Assembly (NCBI GenBank): GCA_030754035.1
Contig: JASMBC010000003.1
Span: 18,201 to 82,200, forward strand
Length of the DNA stretch: 64,000 nucleotides
Reading direction: 5' to 3'
DNA from: Arenicellales bacterium
GTDB lineage: Bacteria; Pseudomonadota; Gammaproteobacteria; Arenicellales; UBA868
The notes beneath the pieces are model-generated. The model searched no databases. It was not told the origin of the DNA and worked only from the letters and a program-made list of their open reading frames with translations. Of this stretch, positions 62,419 through 64,000 are shown piece after piece. The translations under genes and the position numbers were made by a program. Position 1 is the stretch's first letter. Each line of letters starts with the position of its first letter.

Positions 62419-63273
62419 ATGCCCAGCGCAGTTCCAATTGATAACCACGCCGTATTCACCGACCTCGATGGTACCCTGCTGGACGGCGAGCATCGCCTGA
62501 GTCAAGCTAACTGGCAAACGCTGTGGCAACTTGGCGCCGCGGGCATCAGCCGCGTGATCATCACTGGTCGTTCTCTTTATTCAGCCCGCCGGGTCCTCGA
62601 TGATGCATTTCCGATCGATGTCCTGGTCACGTCCTCCGGGGCCGGGATATTTGAATTTCCTTCGCTGACGCTGCTCTACCGCAGCGGGCTGCGACAGTCG
62701 GATACCCAGCGGGCCGTTGCGGCACTCACTGCTCTGCAACTTGATTTCATGGTGCACGAACCGGTACCCGACAACCATCATTTCCGCTGGTATCGATGTC
62801 AGCGCGACAACCCAGACTTCGACCGGCGCCTCGCACACTATGCCGACTGCCACCAGCCGCTTGCTGCAAATGAGCCGCTGCCCACTGATGCCGCGCAACT
62901 GCTGGTGGTTGTCCCGCCCGGGGAAAGTGACGCCATCCATGCTGAACTCAACCAGCGGCTGGCCGGCCTCAACGTAGTGCGCACGACCTCACCGCTTGAT
63001 CACATCTCTACCTGGTACGAGATCTTCCCGCCCGAGGTGTCGAAGGCCCGTGCCGCAAGTTGGATCTGCCAACACTTTGGCATTGACCGGGGCAGCACAC
63101 TGGCCGTGGGCAACGACTACAACGACCTCGATCTACTGCGTTGGGGCGGCACTGCCCGCGTGGTTGGCAACGCGCCAGCTGAACTCAGGCACGAATTCGA
63201 AGCTGTGGCCGACAACGACACCGACGGGTTCAGCGAGTCCGTGTCGCAGTGGCTGGCGGGGCCAAACTTCTGA
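62419..63273 (+). CDS. HAD-superfamily phosphatase (Cof/MPGP type IIB)
   Basis: The 284-residue protein has the HAD motifs AVFTDLDGTLLDG (nucleophile Asp), VIITGRSLYSARR, a lysine in EVSKARAASWICQHF and LAVGNDYNDLDLLRWGG. The type IIB cap between about 85 and 200 fits the mannosyl-3-phosphoglycerate phosphatase/Cof group, which acts on sugar phosphates or phosphoglycerates. The exact substrate is open. It ends at the border with transposon remnants. Confidence 0.85.
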   Translation: MPSAVPIDNHAVFTDLDGTLLDGEHRLSQANWQTLWQLGAAGISRVIITGRSLYSARRVLDDAFPIDVLVTSSGAGIFEFPSLTLLYRSGLRQSDTQRAVAALTALQLDFMVHEPVPDNHHFRWYRCQRDNPDFDRRLAHYADCHQPLAANEPLPTDAAQLLVVVPPGESDAIHAELNQRLAGLNVVRTTSPLDHISTWYEIFPPEVSKARAASWICQHFGIDRGSTLAVGNDYNDLDLLRWGGTARVVGNAPAELRHEFEAVADNDTDGFSESVSQWLAGPNF

Positions 63274-63292
63274 AACCATCGAAACGGATAAT

Positions 63293-63553
63293 GGGTTCAG
63301 CCAGGCTGCCCGCACTACCTGGGCAAGGCTGATCAAGAAGGTCTATGAGGTGGGCCCGCTCGTCTGCCCCGAGTGTGGCGGCCAGATGCGATTTCTTGCT
63401 GTTATCGAGGACGCCCCGGTGATCGAGCGGATCCTGGGTCAGATCAGGGAGTGGGGCCCCTTTCCACCACCCAGAGCACCGCCCGCTGAGCAAGAGTGGC
63501 CCAAGGGCTGCCAGATCCCGCTTAGCTACCACCGGGTCCCTGATATCGCCTGA
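63293..63553 (+). mobile_element. C-terminal fragment of an IS91-like transposase
   Basis: The frame reads RTTWARLIKKVYEVGPLVCP, ECGGQMRFLAVIEDAPVIER and ILGQIREW. This matches the Cys-rich tail that I recall from Y2-type (IS91/IS801) transposases: W-A-R-L-I-K-K-V-Y, C-P-x-C-G-G-x-M-R, and I-L-x-x-L. Only this tail is present and no start codon belongs to it, so it is a remnant fused to the end of the HAD gene region. Confidence 0.65.
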
Positions 63554-63611
63554 GTCGTTGTTTGATCCCAGGCGGGGTGTTCTGTGGCAGCTGGGTGGTA
63601 ACTGCGCTTCG

Positions 63612-63637
63612 CGGATTCAACTTAGAAGTGCAACAGT
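63612..63637. repeat. Probable IS30-family terminal inverted repeat
   Basis: ATTCAACTTAGAAGTGCAAC marks the end of the IS; the transposase stop (63617-63619) lies in it, which is common in IS30 elements. The partner end is outside the window. Confidence 0.5.
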
Positions 63638-64000
63638 TAGTGAAGTCCTGGTATTAAAGAAGACTTCAAAGGGTGTCCGATAACTCAACGATTTTCTCGG
63701 ACGGTGGTTGAGTTTGTCCATGGCCTTGTTAATTTCGTGCCTGGTCACAGTTGTCAGGTCCCGACCTTTCGGAAAGTACTGGCGGATGAGTCCGTTGGTA
63801 TTCTCGTTCAGCCCCCGCTCCCAGGAGGCATAAGGATGTGCGAAATAGATACGGGTATCAAGGTCACTGGCCATGCCTTCGTGGTCAGCGAATTCCCTAC
63901 CATTGTCATAGGTGATGGTATGCACCCGGTCCTTATGCGGCATGAGCCCCTTCGTGACAGCGTTTCGAACCGCCTTAGCGGTCTTGTTACGCACCGCACC
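63617..64000 (-). mobile_element. IS30-family transposase, cut by the window edge
   Basis: The minus-strand frame is open to the right edge and gives the C-terminal 127 residues of an IS30-like transposase: the Asp in TYDNGREFADHEG, the Glu region in ERGLNENTNGLIRQYFPKG and the ending NHRPRKSLSYRTPFEVF. These are the second and third residues of the DDE catalytic site. The element inserts by cut-and-paste. No frameshift appears in the visible part, so it may be intact. Confidence 0.9.

Overview
The window looks like the chromosome of a GC-rich, probably marine or environmental gammaproteobacterium. The basis is an OxyR with Cys199/Cys208 in the E. coli positions, a thiBPQ operon under a TPP riboswitch, a beta-oxidation operon carrying a LiuR-like MerR gene, a perfect FNR/Anr box and mostly GC-ending codons. 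The taxon is inferred from gene content only. I saw no rRNA, tRNA or CRISPR array.

Layout. 1-2.6 kb: minus-strand M20 hydrolase (cut by the window edge), PhyH dioxygenase and FAD amine oxidase. 2.8-4.8 kb: a flippase-like membrane domain fused to a TolB-type propeller. 4.8-8.3 kb: a peroxide-defence module in which oxyR is divergent from rubrerythrin, a CCG-domain Fe-S protein and DUF3501, with a full-length OxyR operator-like site between them. 8.4-13.8 kb: a cassette-like accessory region of small, unrelated, AT-richer genes (GNAT, DUF385-like, GFA, SnoaL-like, DMT exporter, secreted hydrolase), separated by copies of one short repeat and holding two large inverted repeats and a stranded signal peptide. 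13.8-22.9 kb: an HSL-type hydrolase, then a fatty-acid degradation operon (acyl-CoA ligase, MerR regulator, thiolase, HAD/ECH fusion, acyl-CoA dehydrogenase, thioesterase) with twin palindromes at its promoter.

22.9-31 kb: a KPR-type reductase, a secreted nuclease-fold protein without its catalytic residues, and a peptide ABC operon with a Tat-exported binding protein and a transglutaminase-like partner. 31-38.5 kb: single metabolic genes and the C-terminal stump of a lost acyl-CoA ligase. 38.65-51.1 kb: a probable acquired block (MFS, 1,062-residue BNR-repeat protein, second peptide ABC operon, DUF885 peptidase) whose left edge carries a 97-bp stray copy of its own dppD-like gene. 51.7-57.4 kb: UMF1-type MFS, GDPD, TerB, a candidate FNR-driven small RNA, an MsrA-thioredoxin-MsrB fusion, and an SDR lying between two copies of the msrB 3' end.

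57.6-61.7 kb: a NadR-type P-loop kinase and riboswitch-controlled thiBPQ. 61.8-64 kb: a glutathione peroxidase, a HAD phosphatase, and remnants of an IS91-like and an IS30-family transposase. Recurring themes are peroxide and methionine-sulfoxide repair (rubrerythrin, OxyR, Msr, Gpx), peptide uptake (two ABC systems, DUF885 peptidase) and lipid oxidation. The strongest new candidates are the FNR-box/terminator pair predicting a roughly 68-nt RNA with a CUCCUCC motif, the OxyR operator geometry, and the duplicated-fragment scars that mark insertions.
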